A stretch of 64,000 nucleotides of DNA from positions 248,001 through 312,000 of the forward strand of contig NZ_JAHKQA010000072.1 of NCBI RefSeq assembly GCF_018860705.1. The letters run 5' to 3'. The stretch is from Citreicella sp. C3M06 (GTDB lineage Bacteria; Pseudomonadota; Alphaproteobacteria; Rhodobacterales; Rhodobacteraceae). The notes under the pieces were generated by a model. The model was given only the letters and a program-made list of their open reading frames with translations, was not told the DNA's origin and made no database searches. Both the position numbers and the translations under genes were made by a program. Shown one piece after another: positions 18,307 to 27,548 of the stretch; position 1 is the first letter of the stretch, and the number at the start of each line of letters is the position of its first letter.

Positions 18307-21186
18307 ATGCCCAAGAAGATGCTTATCGACGCCACCCACGCGGAGGAAACCCGCGTCGTGGTGGTCGACGGAAACAAGGTCGAGGAATTCGATTTCGAAT
18401 CCGAGAACAAACGGCAACTCGCCGGAAATATATATCTCGCCAAGGTCACGCGGGTAGAACCCTCGCTTCAGGCGGCGTTTGTCGATTACGGCGGCAATCG
18501 TCACGGTTTTCTGGCGTTCTCGGAAATTCACCCCGATTACTACCAGATCCCGGTCGCCGATCGTCAGGCGCTGATGGAAGAAGAGGCCGCCTTTGCCGCC
18601 GAGGCGGAAGAGGAAGAAGACGACAAGCCCAAGCGCAGCTCTCGCTCGCGCCGTTCGCGCTCGCGCACCAAGGCTGAAAAGACCAAGACCGAAGACAAGA
18701 CCACCAGCGCCGAGGTCTCCGAGATCTCGGGCATGGAAACCATCGACCTTGGCGATGACACCGAAGCCGCTGACGACGCACAGGCCACCCCGGCGGGCGA
18801 GCCCACCGCTGACGCCGAGCCGGCTGTGACGCCAGCACCGGTTCCGGATGCGACCCCGGAAGACGAGGCATCGCAAGACGAGGCCCCGGCCAGCTATTCG
18901 TCCGATGACGAGCAGAATGACGATGGCGACGACGAGCCGGATCAGGACAATGGCGATGACAGCATCGAATCCGTCGCCGACGATGACACCGAGGAAGACA
19001 TCCGCCCGGTGCGCAAGCCCCGTGCGCGCAAGTACAAGATTCAGGAAGTCGTCAAGGTTCGCCAGATCATGCTGGTGCAGGTGGTCAAGGAAGAGCGTGG
19101 CAACAAGGGCGCCGCGCTGACCACCTACCTGTCGCTTGCCGGGCGCTACTGCGTGCTGATGCCAAACACCGCCCGTGGCGGCGGCATCTCGCGCAAGATC
19201 ACCAACGCCGCCGACCGCTCCAAGCTCAAGCAGATCGCGCAAGAAATCGACGTGCCCAAGGGCGCGGGGCTGATCATCCGCACCGCTGGCGCCAAGCGCA
19301 CCAAGACCGAGATCAAGCGCGATTACGAATACCTGCAGCGCCTGTGGGAACAGATCCGCGAGCTGACGCTGAAATCCATCGCGCCCGCCAAGATCTACGA
19401 GGAAGGCGATCTGATCAAGCGGTCGATCCGCGATCTCTATAACCGCGACATCGACGAGGTGCATGTCGAAGGCGAAAAAGGCTACCGGATCGCCAAGGAC
19501 TTCATGAAGATGATCATGCCGTCCCACGCCAAGAACGTGAAGCATTACGCTGAATCGATGCCGCTGTTTGCGCGCTATCAGGTGGAAAGCTACCTGTCGT
19601 CGATGTTCAACCCGACGGTGCAGCTGAAATCCGGTGGCTATATCGTGATCGGTGTGACCGAGGCGCTGGTGGCGATCGACGTGAACTCGGGCCGCGCCAC
19701 CAAGGAAGGCTCGATCGAGGAAACCGCGCTCAAGACCAACCTTGAAGCCGCCGAAGAGGTGGCGCGCCAGCTGCGTCTGCGTGACCTTGCCGGGCTGATC
19801 GTGATCGATTTCATCGACATGGAAGAGCGCAAGAACAACGCCGCCGTCGAGAAAAAGATCAAGGACAAGCTCAAGACCGACCGCGCCCGCATTCAGGTGG
19901 GGCGGATCTCGGGCTTTGGCCTGCTGGAAATGTCGCGTCAGCGTCTGCGCCCCGGCATGATCGAGGCGACGACCCAGCCGTGCCCGGCCTGCCACGGCAC
20001 CGGCCTGATCCGCTCTGATGACAACATGGCGCTGAACATCCTGCGCCAGATCGAAGAGGAAGGCACCCGCCGCCGGTCGCGCGAAGTTCTGGTCAAAGTG
20101 CCGGTGAGCATCGCCAACTACCTGATGAACCAGAAGCGCGAGCATGTCGCCATGATCGAGGCGCGCTATGGCATGTCCGTGCGCATCGAGGGCGATCTGC
20201 ATCTCGTCTCGCCGGACTTCACCATGGAGAAGTTCAAGACCGCGACGCGCTCTGTGCCCGAAGTGGTCGTGCCGGTGGTTTCTGTCGACACCACGCTGAT
20301 GGACGAGATCGACGAAGATCTCGATGTCGCCGCAGAAGAGACCGAGGTCGAGGCCGAGACCGAAGCCCAGACGCAGGAGGCCAGCGCCCCCGAAGCCGAA
20401 GGCGAGGACGAAACCAAGCCCAAGAAGCGCCGTCGCCGGCGTCGGCGGTCGCGCTCGAAGGACAAGGATGACACGTCCGATGGCGATCGCGCTGACTCCG
20501 ACGGCTCCGGCTCTGATGATGCGGCTGAAGCCGTTGAAACACCCGCCGATGTGGTCGCAGCCTCGGTTGAGGCGGTGACAGAAGAGGCGCCTGCCGAAAC
20601 CCCGGAACCGACCGAGGAAAGCAAGCCCAAGCGGAGCCGCAGCCGCCGGACCCGGTCGCGCAAGCCCAAGGCCGACGAGGCCGAAGCGGCGCCCGCACCA
20701 GAGGCAGCGCCCGCAGCTGAACCGGCTGCCGAAAGCGCACAGGCCGAGCCTGTCGCAGAGGCTGCGCCGGAGCCCGTCGCCCCGGCTCAGGAGCCGGTTG
20801 CCGAGGAAGCTCCCGCCCCGGCGCCCACGCCGGTCGTCGAAGATGCGCCGGTGGAACAGCCCGCCGAGCCGGTCGCCGAAGCATCGCCGCAGCCCGAGGC
20901 GGCTCCCGCCCCCGAGGTTGCGCAGGCCTCTGAAAGCGTCGGGCCTGTAGAGCAAGAGGTCGCAGCTGCGCCGCAAGCCGAAGAGCCTGCTCCGGTGGCC
21001 GAACAGCCCGCGCCGCAGGTTGAACAGCCCGCGCCGCAGGTTGAACAGCCCGCACCGCAGGTTGAAGACGCGCCCGCCGAAACGCCGCAGCCCGAAGCGG
21101 CCCCGGTCGCTGAAACGGTCGATGCGGGTGGTGCCGAGGATGATGGTAAGCCCAAGCGCCGCGGCTGGTGGTCGATGGGCAACTGA
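18307..21186 (+). CDS. rne: ribonuclease E
   Basis: This is the essential endoribonuclease and degradosome scaffold, 959 residues. The S1 RNA-binding domain starts at about residue 35 (GNIYLAKVTRVEPSLQAAFV, YGGNRHGFLAF) and is split by a roughly 150-residue acidic/basic low-complexity insert before resuming at RKYKIQEVVKVRQIMLVQVV. The DNase-I-like catalytic part has VAIDVNSGR and IVIDFIDM (metal-binding Asp), and the zinc-link cysteines are in CPACHGTG. The tail after about residue 660 is Ala/Pro/Glu-rich with basic patches (KKRRRRRRRSRSKDKD, KPKRSRSRRTRSRKPK), as in degradosome scaffolds. The start MPKKMLIDATHAEETRVVVV matches the family; a GTG five codons earlier is less likely. Confidence 0.95.
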   Translation: MPKKMLIDATHAEETRVVVVDGNKVEEFDFESENKRQLAGNIYLAKVTRVEPSLQAAFVDYGGNRHGFLAFSEIHPDYYQIPVADRQALMEEEAAFAAEAEEEEDDKPKRSSRSRRSRSRTKAEKTKTEDKTTSAEVSEISGMETIDLGDDTEAADDAQATPAGEPTADAEPAVTPAPVPDATPEDEASQDEAPASYSSDDEQNDDGDDEPDQDNGDDSIESVADDDTEEDIRPVRKPRARKYKIQEVVKVRQIMLVQVVKEERGNKGAALTTYLSLAGRYCVLMPNTARGGGISRKITNAADRSKLKQIAQEIDVPKGAGLIIRTAGAKRTKTEIKRDYEYLQRLWEQIRELTLKSIAPAKIYEEGDLIKRSIRDLYNRDIDEVHVEGEKGYRIAKDFMKMIMPSHAKNVKHYAESMPLFARYQVESYLSSMFNPTVQLKSGGYIVIGVTEALVAIDVNSGRATKEGSIEETALKTNLEAAEEVARQLRLRDLAGLIVIDFIDMEERKNNAAVEKKIKDKLKTDRARIQVGRISGFGLLEMSRQRLRPGMIEATTQPCPACHGTGLIRSDDNMALNILRQIEEEGTRRRSREVLVKVPVSIANYLMNQKREHVAMIEARYGMSVRIEGDLHLVSPDFTMEKFKTATRSVPEVVVPVVSVDTTLMDEIDEDLDVAAEETEVEAETEAQTQEASAPEAEGEDETKPKKRRRRRRRSRSKDKDDTSDGDRADSDGSGSDDAAEAVETPADVVAASVEAVTEEAPAETPEPTEESKPKRSRSRRTRSRKPKADEAEAAPAPEAAPAAEPAAESAQAEPVAEAAPEPVAPAQEPVAEEAPAPAPTPVVEDAPVEQPAEPVAEASPQPEAAPAPEVAQASESVGPVEQEVAAAPQAEEPAPVAEQPAPQVEQPAPQVEQPAPQVEDAPAETPQPEAAPVAETVDAGGAEDDGKPKRRGWWSMGN
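21001..21063 (+). repeat. three tandem 21-bp repeats in the rne tail
   Basis: Three consecutive 21-bp units encode EQPAPQV three times near the RNase E C-terminus. The first two units are identical at the DNA level and the third differs by one base, which points to recent duplication by slippage. The copy number may vary between strains. Confidence 0.9.
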
Positions 21187-21214
21187 CCCCGGTCCTGGCA
21201 CCGAGAAAACGCAA

Positions 21215-21242
21215 ACGCCCCGGAGAGCATCCGGGGCGTTTT
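21215..21242 (+). terminator. Rho-independent terminator of rne
   Basis: The ten-bp arms ACGCCCCGGA and TCCGGGGCGT enclose a 5-nt loop and are followed by TTTT, 28 nt after the rne stop. Confidence 0.88.
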
Positions 21243-21385
21243 GCATTTGAAACCAGCGCATAAAGCCACATCCCTGATCGCAGAACCGTGGCACTACAGA
21301 TGAAACCCCATGCAATCGTTGCGCTCCACGCGCTTGTGACAGCCCACCGCGTGACGAAGGCCGCCCGATCTTCTAGGAAAGCACC

Positions 21386-22129
21386 ATGTTCGGAATCGAT
21401 CTTATAGATGCCAGCCTTCTGCCGGCGATGATGGTGGCGCTTGCCGCTGGGGTGATCTCTTTTCTCAGCCCTTGTGTGCTGCCCGTGGTGCCACCCTATC
21501 TGGCCTATATGAGCGGCATCTCGATGGCCGAGGTGCAGGGGCGGTCGGGCAAGGTGTTGCTTCCCGCGCTGTTCTTCGTAATGGGTCTGTCGACGGTGTT
21601 CCTGTTGCTGGGCTTTGCCGCCTCGGCGCTTGGATTGGCGCTGCTGCAATACCAGCAGGCGCTGAATACGGCGGCGGGGATCGTCGTGATGATCTTTGGC
21701 GCGCATTTTGTCGGGGTGTATCGCATCGGCTTTCTCGACCGTGAGGCGCGACTTGATGTCGGTGATCGGGGCGGGTCTGCCTTTGGCGCCTATCTGCTGG
21801 GGCTGGCCTTTGCCTTTGGCTGGACGCCCTGCATCGGCCCGCAGCTGGGGGCGATCCTGACGCTGGCGGCCTCCGAAGCCTCGGTGGCGCGGGGCACCTT
21901 GCTGCTGGGCGTCTATGCGGCGGGGCTGGGCATTCCGTTTCTGCTGGTCGCGGCCTTCCTTGGCAAACTCGGCGGCGTCATGTCGTGGATGAAACGCCAC
22001 ATGGAGCGGATCGAGCGCCTGATGGGCCTGCTGCTCTGGACCATCGGCTTGCTGATGCTGACGGGGGGCTTTTCGGCGTTTTCCTTCTGGCTGCTCGAGA
22101 CCTTTCCGGGCCTCGCCACGCTGGGCTGA
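21386..22129 (+). CDS. ccdA: cytochrome c biogenesis protein CcdA
   Basis: This inner-membrane thiol-disulfide transporter carries reducing power from cytoplasmic thioredoxin to the periplasm for cytochrome c maturation. The 247-residue protein has six predicted helices. The two redox cysteines lie in the pseudo-symmetric motifs LSPCVLPVVPPY (helix 1) and GWTPCIGPQLG (helix 4), which define the DsbD/CcdA family. It stands alone after the rne terminator. The di-haem peroxidase at 28.5 kb is one local protein that would need this pathway. Confidence 0.94.
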   Translation: MFGIDLIDASLLPAMMVALAAGVISFLSPCVLPVVPPYLAYMSGISMAEVQGRSGKVLLPALFFVMGLSTVFLLLGFAASALGLALLQYQQALNTAAGIVVMIFGAHFVGVYRIGFLDREARLDVGDRGGSAFGAYLLGLAFAFGWTPCIGPQLGAILTLAASEASVARGTLLLGVYAAGLGIPFLLVAAFLGKLGGVMSWMKRHMERIERLMGLLLWTIGLLMLTGGFSAFSFWLLETFPGLATLG

Positions 22130-22251
22130 CACCGGTGCGCGCGCGAAACCGCGCCCTGTTGCACATTTGATCATCGCTCCGCCGCGCTCTTGCCCAAGTG
22201 ATCCATCACGGTCAGGGTGGCACAAGAGGCAGCTGCAGGGACGGAGCGTTG

Positions 22252-23475
22252 ATGAGCGGGCAGGAGGTGCGGCGCAGGCGGGTGTTTTACATCCCCGGCT
22301 ATGATCCGATTCATCCGCGCCGCTATCGCGAGCTTTACCGCAAGGAGGGCGCGGCGCAGGCCGCCATCAGCGGCTACGATATCGCGCTGTCGCCAAAGGC
22401 GGGTGGCGGGCCTTATGGCTGGCACGTGACCAGCACGCAGGATGGCGCGCGGGTTCAGAGCGATATCGAGGTGCTGGTCTGGTCCGACATCGTGCGCGAC
22501 AGCATGTCGACCAGCATCCCCGCGACCTATCTGCAACTGCTGCGCACCGCTTGGGAATACATCGCGTCCGGGGCGCTGCGGCGTCTGATGCGGCTGCGCA
22601 AGGGGCCGGTGATCGCGGCGCTTTACCCGGTTGGGGCGCTGTTGTTGCAACTTCTGCTCGCGCTGCTGGCTGGTTGGGCCGTTCTGAAAATGATGGCTCT
22701 GCTGGCGCCGTGGATCGGTGTCGTGGCAACGCTGCTTGGCGCCGTTGCGGGCGCGGCTGTCGCCGTGCTGATCCTGCGCTGGTTCAAAGCAAAGGACGGC
22801 AAGCTGTTCGCCTATTACCTGATGCATGATTACGCCTATTCGGCGCAGCACAAGGGCGCCAATCCCCCGGAGCTTGAGGCCCGCATGGCGCAGTTCGGAC
22901 AGATCATCGCGGCGGCGCTGCGCGAGGATGTCGACGAGGTGCTGGTGGTCGGTCACAGCTCTGGCGCGCATCTGGCGGTATCGATCCTTGCCGATCTTGC
23001 CCGCGCCGGGCCTCTGCCTGCGCAGGGGCCGCAGCTGGCGTTTCTCAGCCTTGGGCATGTGGTGCCGATGGTGTCGTTCCTGCGCGGCGCGTGGCGGCTG
23101 CGCGCCGATCTGGCCGATCTGTCGATGCGCCCGGAGATCGCATGGATTGACGTCACCGCGCCCGGCGATGGCTGCGCCTTTGCGCTGTGCGATCCGGTGG
23201 CGGTCAGCGGCGTCGCCCCCGAAGGCAAGCTCTGGCCGCTGGTATTCTCGGCGCAATTCACCCGATCGCTCAGCCCGGCGCGGTGGGCAGAATTGCGCTG
23301 GCGGTTCTTCCGGCTGCATTTCCAGTATCTATGTGCCTTCGATCAGCCGCTGGATTACGATTATTTCCGCATCACCGCCGGCCCGCTGACCTTGCGCAGC
23401 CGCTACGCGGGTCGCCCCCCTTCGGCCAGCCGCATCGAGCTGCCCGCCAGCAAATTCACCAGCACCGCGCCATGA
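22252..23475 (+). CDS. membrane-associated alpha/beta-hydrolase-like protein
   Basis: This 407-residue protein opens with RVFYIPGYDPIHPRRYRELY and has two adjacent hydrophobic segments at about 120-175. A nucleophile elbow LVVGHSSGAHLAVS follows (Ser236, GxSxG), and a possible acid lies in TAPGDGCAF. This looks like an alpha/beta-hydrolase fold interrupted by a membrane hairpin. The substrate is unknown; lipid or ester hydrolysis is a guess. The start at 22252 has GGGACGGAG upstream; an earlier in-frame ATG at 22198 adds 18 unlikely residues. Its stop overlaps the P450 start by ATGA, so the two are coupled. Confidence 0.7.
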   Translation: MSGQEVRRRRVFYIPGYDPIHPRRYRELYRKEGAAQAAISGYDIALSPKAGGGPYGWHVTSTQDGARVQSDIEVLVWSDIVRDSMSTSIPATYLQLLRTAWEYIASGALRRLMRLRKGPVIAALYPVGALLLQLLLALLAGWAVLKMMALLAPWIGVVATLLGAVAGAAVAVLILRWFKAKDGKLFAYYLMHDYAYSAQHKGANPPELEARMAQFGQIIAAALREDVDEVLVVGHSSGAHLAVSILADLARAGPLPAQGPQLAFLSLGHVVPMVSFLRGAWRLRADLADLSMRPEIAWIDVTAPGDGCAFALCDPVAVSGVAPEGKLWPLVFSAQFTRSLSPARWAELRWRFFRLHFQYLCAFDQPLDYDYFRITAGPLTLRSRYAGRPPSASRIELPASKFTSTAP

Positions 23476-24824
23476 TCCCGCCCAAGCCGCCCTCGCGCCC
23501 CGACAAGGTTTCGCTGCTGCGCTATCTGCGGCTGTTTCGCCAAGATATCCTGTCGGCGCAGCCGGCACGGCTTTACCGGGCGTGGATGGCCGAATTCCGC
23601 ACGCCATTCTTTCGCAGCTACCTGATCAACCAGCCCGATCTGGTGAAGACCGTGCTGAAGGATCGCCCGATGGCGTTTCCCAAGTCGGGGCGCATCGCCG
23701 AGGGGCTTCGCCCGCTGCTGGGCGAGTCGGTGTTTCTGACCAATGGCGCAAAATGGCTCAGGCAGCGGCGCATCATCGATCCGGCCTTCGAGGGCGGGCG
23801 CCTGCGCGAGACCTTTCCCGCCATGTGGCAGGCCAGTCAGGCGGCCCGCGCCCGGCTGCGCAGCCGCGCGGGCGACACGGTCGAGATCGAGGAACAGACC
23901 AGCCACGCCGCCGCCGACATCATTTTTCGCACGCTGTTCTCGATCCCCATCGAAGACGATCTTGCCAGCCGGGTGTTTCACGAATTCAGGGCCTATCAGC
24001 GCAGCCAGCCGATCGTGAACCTTGCCGCCTTCCTGCCGCTGCCGCGGTTTGTGCCTCGGTTTCACCGGGCCGACACCAAAGCCTCGGCGCGGCGCATCCG
24101 GGCGCTGATCACCGAACTGACCGAAGCGCGCCAGCGCGAGATCGCGGCGGGCACCGCCCCCGACGATCTGGCCACCAAGATCATGACCACCCGCGATCCT
24201 GTGACGGGCGAGACCTTCACCACCGATGAAATGGTCGATCAGGTGGCGATCTTCTTTCTGGCGGGGCATGAAACCAGCGCTTCAGCGCTGGCATGGGCGC
24301 TTTATCTGTTGGCAACCCACCCCGAGTGGCAGGACAAGGTCGCCGCCGAAGCCCAGCGCCTGGGCGAGAGCGCCGATTTCGCCGACATGGCCAAGCTGCG
24401 CATCACCCGCGACGTGTTCCGCGAGACGCTGCGGCTGTACCCGCCGGTGCCGATGATGGTGCGCGAGACGTGCGGCGGGCAGCAGTTTCGCGGGCGTGTT
24501 CTGCCCAAGGGCGCGCAGGTGGTGCTGAGCCCATGGCACCAGCACCGGCACGAGCGGCTCTGGGAGCGCCCCGATGAATTTGATCCGTCCCGCTGGGGCA
24601 GCGAAAACGGCAAGCAATGCGCGCGTGAGGCCTATATGCCGTTTTCCGCCGGGCCGCGCGTGTGCCCGGGCGCGGGGTTTGCCATGGTCGAAGGGCCGCT
24701 CTTGCTGGCGCTTCTGATGCGCGATCTGCGCTTTTCACCCGTCTTGAAACGGGTGCCAGAACCGGTCGCTTTTCTGACCGTGCGCGCCCGTTCGGGCATT
24801 CATCTGAAAGTCGCGTTCCGTTAG
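23472..24824 (+). CDS. cytochrome P450
   Basis: This 450-residue haem-thiolate monooxygenase has the I-helix oxygen-activating motif AGHETSAS (264-271), the K-helix ExxR (ETLRLYPP, Glu318/Arg321) and the haem loop FSAGPRVCPGAGFA with ligand Cys398. No membrane anchor is apparent at the N-terminus, so it is probably soluble and would need ferredoxin and ferredoxin reductase partners that are not in this window. The overall pattern resembles the bacterial CYP groups that act on fatty acids or terpenes, but the substrate is not deducible. The start overlaps the hydrolase stop (ATGA). Confidence 0.93.
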   Translation: MIPPKPPSRPDKVSLLRYLRLFRQDILSAQPARLYRAWMAEFRTPFFRSYLINQPDLVKTVLKDRPMAFPKSGRIAEGLRPLLGESVFLTNGAKWLRQRRIIDPAFEGGRLRETFPAMWQASQAARARLRSRAGDTVEIEEQTSHAAADIIFRTLFSIPIEDDLASRVFHEFRAYQRSQPIVNLAAFLPLPRFVPRFHRADTKASARRIRALITELTEARQREIAAGTAPDDLATKIMTTRDPVTGETFTTDEMVDQVAIFFLAGHETSASALAWALYLLATHPEWQDKVAAEAQRLGESADFADMAKLRITRDVFRETLRLYPPVPMMVRETCGGQQFRGRVLPKGAQVVLSPWHQHRHERLWERPDEFDPSRWGSENGKQCAREAYMPFSAGPRVCPGAGFAMVEGPLLLALLMRDLRFSPVLKRVPEPVAFLTVRARSGIHLKVAFR

Positions 24825-24913
24825 CGTTAAACTTGATCTGGATGCTATCCATCCGTTTGCACTTGGTCTAAGCCTTCCCGAGACAACAATTTCCGCACGG
24901 GAGAGGGATCTTC

Positions 24914-25819
24914 ATGGCCCAGGATAAAGCTGTGTTCGCAAAGCAGAAAGCTCAGATGCAAACGGGCGGGGGCTTCATTGCGGCGCTCGACCAGTCGGGG
25001 GGATCGACCCCCAAGGCGCTGCTGCAATACGGCGTCGAGGAAAGCGAATATTCCGGCGAAGCCGAGATGTATGGCGAGATCCACAAGATGCGCACCCGGA
25101 TCATCACCGCCCCCGATTTCACCAATGCGAAGGTGCTCGGTGCGATCCTGTTCGAGCGCACCATGCGCGCCGAAATCGAAGGCATGCCCTCGGCGCAGTA
25201 TCTCTGGGAAAAGCGCGGCGTGGTGCCGTTTCTCAAGATCGACAAGGGCCTTGCCGAAAAGGCAAACGGTGTGCAGCTGATGAAGCCGATGCCCGGGCTC
25301 GAAGAGCTGCTGACCGAGGCCGCCCAGGAATTCGGCATCTTCGGCACCAAAGAGCGTTCGGTGATCTTCGAAGCCGATGCTGCTGGCATCAAGGCGGTGG
25401 TCGAGCAGCAGCTTGAAGTCGGCAAGATGGTGGTCGCGGCTGGCATGGTGCCGATCCTCGAGCCCGAGGTCGACATCAACGCCCCCGCCAAGGCCGAGGC
25501 CGAAGAGATCCTCAAGGCCGAACTGCTTGCCGCGCTCGACACGCTGCCCGAAGGCGACGACGTGATGATCAAGCTGACCATCCCGAACGTGCCCGGTCTG
25601 TATGACGCGCTGGCCGACCACCCGCGCTGTGTGCGCGTCGTGGCGCTGTCGGGTGGCTATACCACCGATGACGCCTGCGCGCGCCTGTCCAAACAGCCCA
25701 AGATGATCGCCTCGTTCAGCCGCGCGCTGGCCGAAGGCCTGTCGAAAAAGCAATCGGACGAGGATTTCAACGCGCTGCTCGGCAGCAACATCGACAAGAT
25801 CTATCAGGCCTCGCTGTAA
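24914..25819 (+). CDS. fda: class I fructose-bisphosphate aldolase
   Basis: This is a Schiff-base (metal-independent) aldolase that splits fructose-1,6-bisphosphate into triose phosphates, 301 residues. GGFIAALDQSGGSTPKAL near the N-terminus, VVPFLKIDKGL, GMVPILEPEVDI and DVMIKLTIP are hallmarks of this family; the lysine in MIKLTIP is the likely Schiff-base residue. The start has GGAGAGGG upstream. The gene is flanked by a 90-bp promoter gap and a strong terminator, so it is monocistronic. Confidence 0.93.
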   Translation: MAQDKAVFAKQKAQMQTGGGFIAALDQSGGSTPKALLQYGVEESEYSGEAEMYGEIHKMRTRIITAPDFTNAKVLGAILFERTMRAEIEGMPSAQYLWEKRGVVPFLKIDKGLAEKANGVQLMKPMPGLEELLTEAAQEFGIFGTKERSVIFEADAAGIKAVVEQQLEVGKMVVAAGMVPILEPEVDINAPAKAEAEEILKAELLAALDTLPEGDDVMIKLTIPNVPGLYDALADHPRCVRVVALSGGYTTDDACARLSKQPKMIASFSRALAEGLSKKQSDEDFNALLGSNIDKIYQASL

Positions 25820-25842
25820 GCACGCCATTTCAAACAGCTTCG

Positions 25843-25870
25843 AAAGGCCCGGCATTGCGCCGGGCCTTTT
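25843..25870 (+). terminator. Rho-independent terminator of the aldolase gene
   Basis: An 11-bp perfect stem (AAAGGCCCGGC with its complement) and a 5-nt loop end in TTTT, 23 nt past the stop. Confidence 0.9.
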
Positions 25871-26045
25871 GCGTCATGCAGGCAAGCTTTGCGCGCTTGC
25901 TTGCCGATGCCTGCCTTGCGCATAGGCGATCTGCTGCCGGTGCTGCGGTCGGGGGCAGGTTTGCCATGGTTCTCGCCCCACCGGATCTGATATTCAGCGG
26001 AACGCTGATCGCGGTCAACGCGGCGTACAGGCTAGGGAAATCGAC

Positions 26046-26300
26046 ATGAAGGGACGACTAGCGGCAGCCGCCGCGCTGGGGCTGATGGCCTCTTTCGCCA
26101 TCGCTGGAGACTGGGTCGGGCTGGACGCCGACGCCAATCACGATGGCACGCTCACCATGCTTGAGGTGATGAGGGCATGGCCCGAGGTGTCGACCGATGA
26201 TTTTATGCGGATGGACACCGATGGCGACGGGCTTCTGGATGAAGGCGAATTGACAGCGGCCCGGTCCAAAGGCGCGCTCGAGACGACCTGGGCGATCTGA
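26046..26300 (+). CDS. small secreted EF-hand calcium-binding protein
   Basis: This 84-residue protein has a cleavable signal peptide (MKGRLAAAAALGLMASFAIA) and two canonical EF-hand loops, DANHDGTLTMLE and DTDGDGLLDEGE, each with acidic residues at positions 1, 3, 5 and 12. It is therefore predicted to be an exported calcium-binding protein of about 64 mature residues. Partner and role are unknown. It is transcribed toward the convergent yitT-like gene, whose stop lies 1 nt away. Confidence 0.85.
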   Translation: MKGRLAAAAALGLMASFAIAGDWVGLDADANHDGTLTMLEVMRAWPEVSTDDFMRMDTDGDGLLDEGELTAARSKGALETTWAI

Positions 26301-26301
26301 T

Positions 26302-26922
26302 CTAGCTGCGGGCGACGTAGCGGTCGCGGCGGTGGTTCATGATGATCAACAGGTTGAGGATGACCGCGCCCAGCAGCGACCACAGGACCTGTTGCCAGTC
26401 GAACAAGAACAGCGCCACGGTGAACACGCACAGATCGAAGCCAAGCTGGATATGCCCGGCCTTGATGCCGCGCGTGTCCTGAAGCCACAGCGCCACGACC
26501 CCGATGCCGCCCAGCGTCGCCCCGTGCCGGAACAGAGACAGCAGGCCGATGCCCGCCAGAATTCCCGACAGCGACGCGCCCAGCGCCGGGTGCAGATGGT
26601 TGATGGTCAGCAGATGCGGCAGGGTATCGGCCATGGTCGACATCAGCGCCACGGCGAAGAAGCTCTTGATGGTAAAGCGCCAGCCAAGCTGGCGCACCGC
26701 CAGCACATAGAACGGCAGGTTTAGCGCAAAGAAAATCGCACCGAAGGGCAGGCCGGTCGGATAGCTCAGCACCAGCGCCAGCCCGGCGATTTGGCCGGTA
26801 AACAGCTCGGACGCCCGCAGGAATTGAATCGCCAGCGCCACCAGGGTCGTACCGATGACGATGGCCGCGAGGTCTTCCCAGAGCGAATGGCGGTCCGGGG
26901 GCGGGGTCTGAAGCAATTGCAT
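26302..26922 (-). CDS. YitT family membrane protein
   Basis: This 206-residue integral membrane protein has about five to six hydrophobic helices. The N-terminal pattern WEDLAAIVIGTTLVALAIQF, then GQIAGLALVLSYPTGLPFG and FFALNLPFYVLAVRQLGWRF, is typical of YitT/DUF161 proteins, whose function is undetermined. It lacks the C-terminal DUF2179 domain found in longer relatives. It lies downstream of ssb on the same strand but behind the ssb terminator, so it probably has its own promoter. Confidence 0.85.
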   Translation of the reverse strand: MQLLQTPPPDRHSLWEDLAAIVIGTTLVALAIQFLRASELFTGQIAGLALVLSYPTGLPFGAIFFALNLPFYVLAVRQLGWRFTIKSFFAVALMSTMADTLPHLLTINHLHPALGASLSGILAGIGLLSLFRHGATLGGIGVVALWLQDTRGIKAGHIQLGFDLCVFTVALFLFDWQQVLWSLLGAVILNLLIIMNHRRDRYVARS

Positions 26923-26980
26923 GTGTCAGGGCATGCCGCGCCGCGGCGTGCCGGTCAAGGGCACAGGCGGCGTGGGCATG

Positions 26981-27015
26981 AAAAAGGCCCGGCCTCGATA
27001 GGAGCGCCGGGCCTT
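26981..27015 (-). terminator. Rho-independent terminator of ssb
   Basis: Minus-strand hairpin with ten-bp arms (AAGGCCCGGC and its complement), a 12-nt loop and a run of five T. It begins 5 nt after the ssb stop. Confidence 0.85.
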
Positions 27016-27020
27016 GATGC

Positions 27021-27548
27021 TTAAAACGGGATCTCGTCGTCGAGATCGCGCGACGGGGCGCTGCGGCCACCGCCGCCAGAGCCACTGCCGCCACCGTAGC
27101 CGCCGCCACCGCCGTAGCCTTCGTCGCGGCCACCGCCGTAGCTGTCACGACCGCCGCCCGAGCCGCCGCCGAAATCACCGCCGCCGCCGCCGCCCTGACG
27201 GCTGTCGAGCAGCGTCAGTTCCGAACGGAAGGGGCGCAGCACGACCTCGGTCGAATAACGATCCTGCCCGGACTGGTCCTGCCATTTGCGGGTTTCCAGC
27301 TGGCCCTCGATATAGACCTTGCTGCCCTTGCGCAGATACTGCTCGGCAATGCGCGCCAGCGGCTCCGAGAAGATCGCGACCGAATGCCATTCGGTGCGCT
27401 CCCGGCGCTCGCCGGTGTTCTTGTCTTTCCACGTCTCGGAGGTAGCAATGCGCAGGTTGCAGACTTTGCCACCGTTCTGAAAGCTGCGCACCTCGGGGTC
27501 GGCCCCGAGATTGCCCACCAAGATCACCTTGTTCACCGATCCGGCCAT
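27021..27548 (-). CDS. ssb: single-stranded DNA-binding protein
   Basis: This tetrameric SSB protects single-stranded DNA in replication, repair and recombination. The 175-residue protein has an OB-fold ([51 protein letters not shown]) over residues 1-112, a Gly-rich tail (113-165) and the acidic interaction tip DLDDEIPF. The start at 27548 has GAGAGGAC upstream and gives the family N-terminus. No alphaproteobacterial SOS box (GTTC-N7-GTTC) is visible upstream. Confidence 0.96.
   Translation of the reverse strand: MAGSVNKVILVGNLGADPEVRSFQNGGKVCNLRIATSETWKDKNTGERRERTEWHSVAIFSEPLARIAEQYLRKGSKVYIEGQLETRKWQDQSGQDRYSTEVVLRPFRSELTLLDSRQGGGGGGDFGGGSGGGRDSYGGGRDEGYGGGGGYGGGSGSGGGGRSAPSRDLDDEIPF

Noticed and set aside
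21001-21063. Tandem repeats considered as a CRISPR-like array
   Set aside because: The three units are directly adjacent without spacers and encode an in-frame peptide repeat of RNase E.
17719-21315. 1198-codon open frame on the minus strand opposite rne, and similar long antisense frames such as 7920-10097, 33464-35749, 37383-40136 and 40613-42895
   Set aside because: These are mirror frames caused by high GC at third codon positions of well-recognised genes. Their translations are Arg/His/Gln-rich or low-complexity and show no family motif.
27043-27205. Repetitive GCC/CCG-rich block considered as a DNA repeat element
   Set aside because: It is the coding sequence for the Gly-rich linker of SSB.
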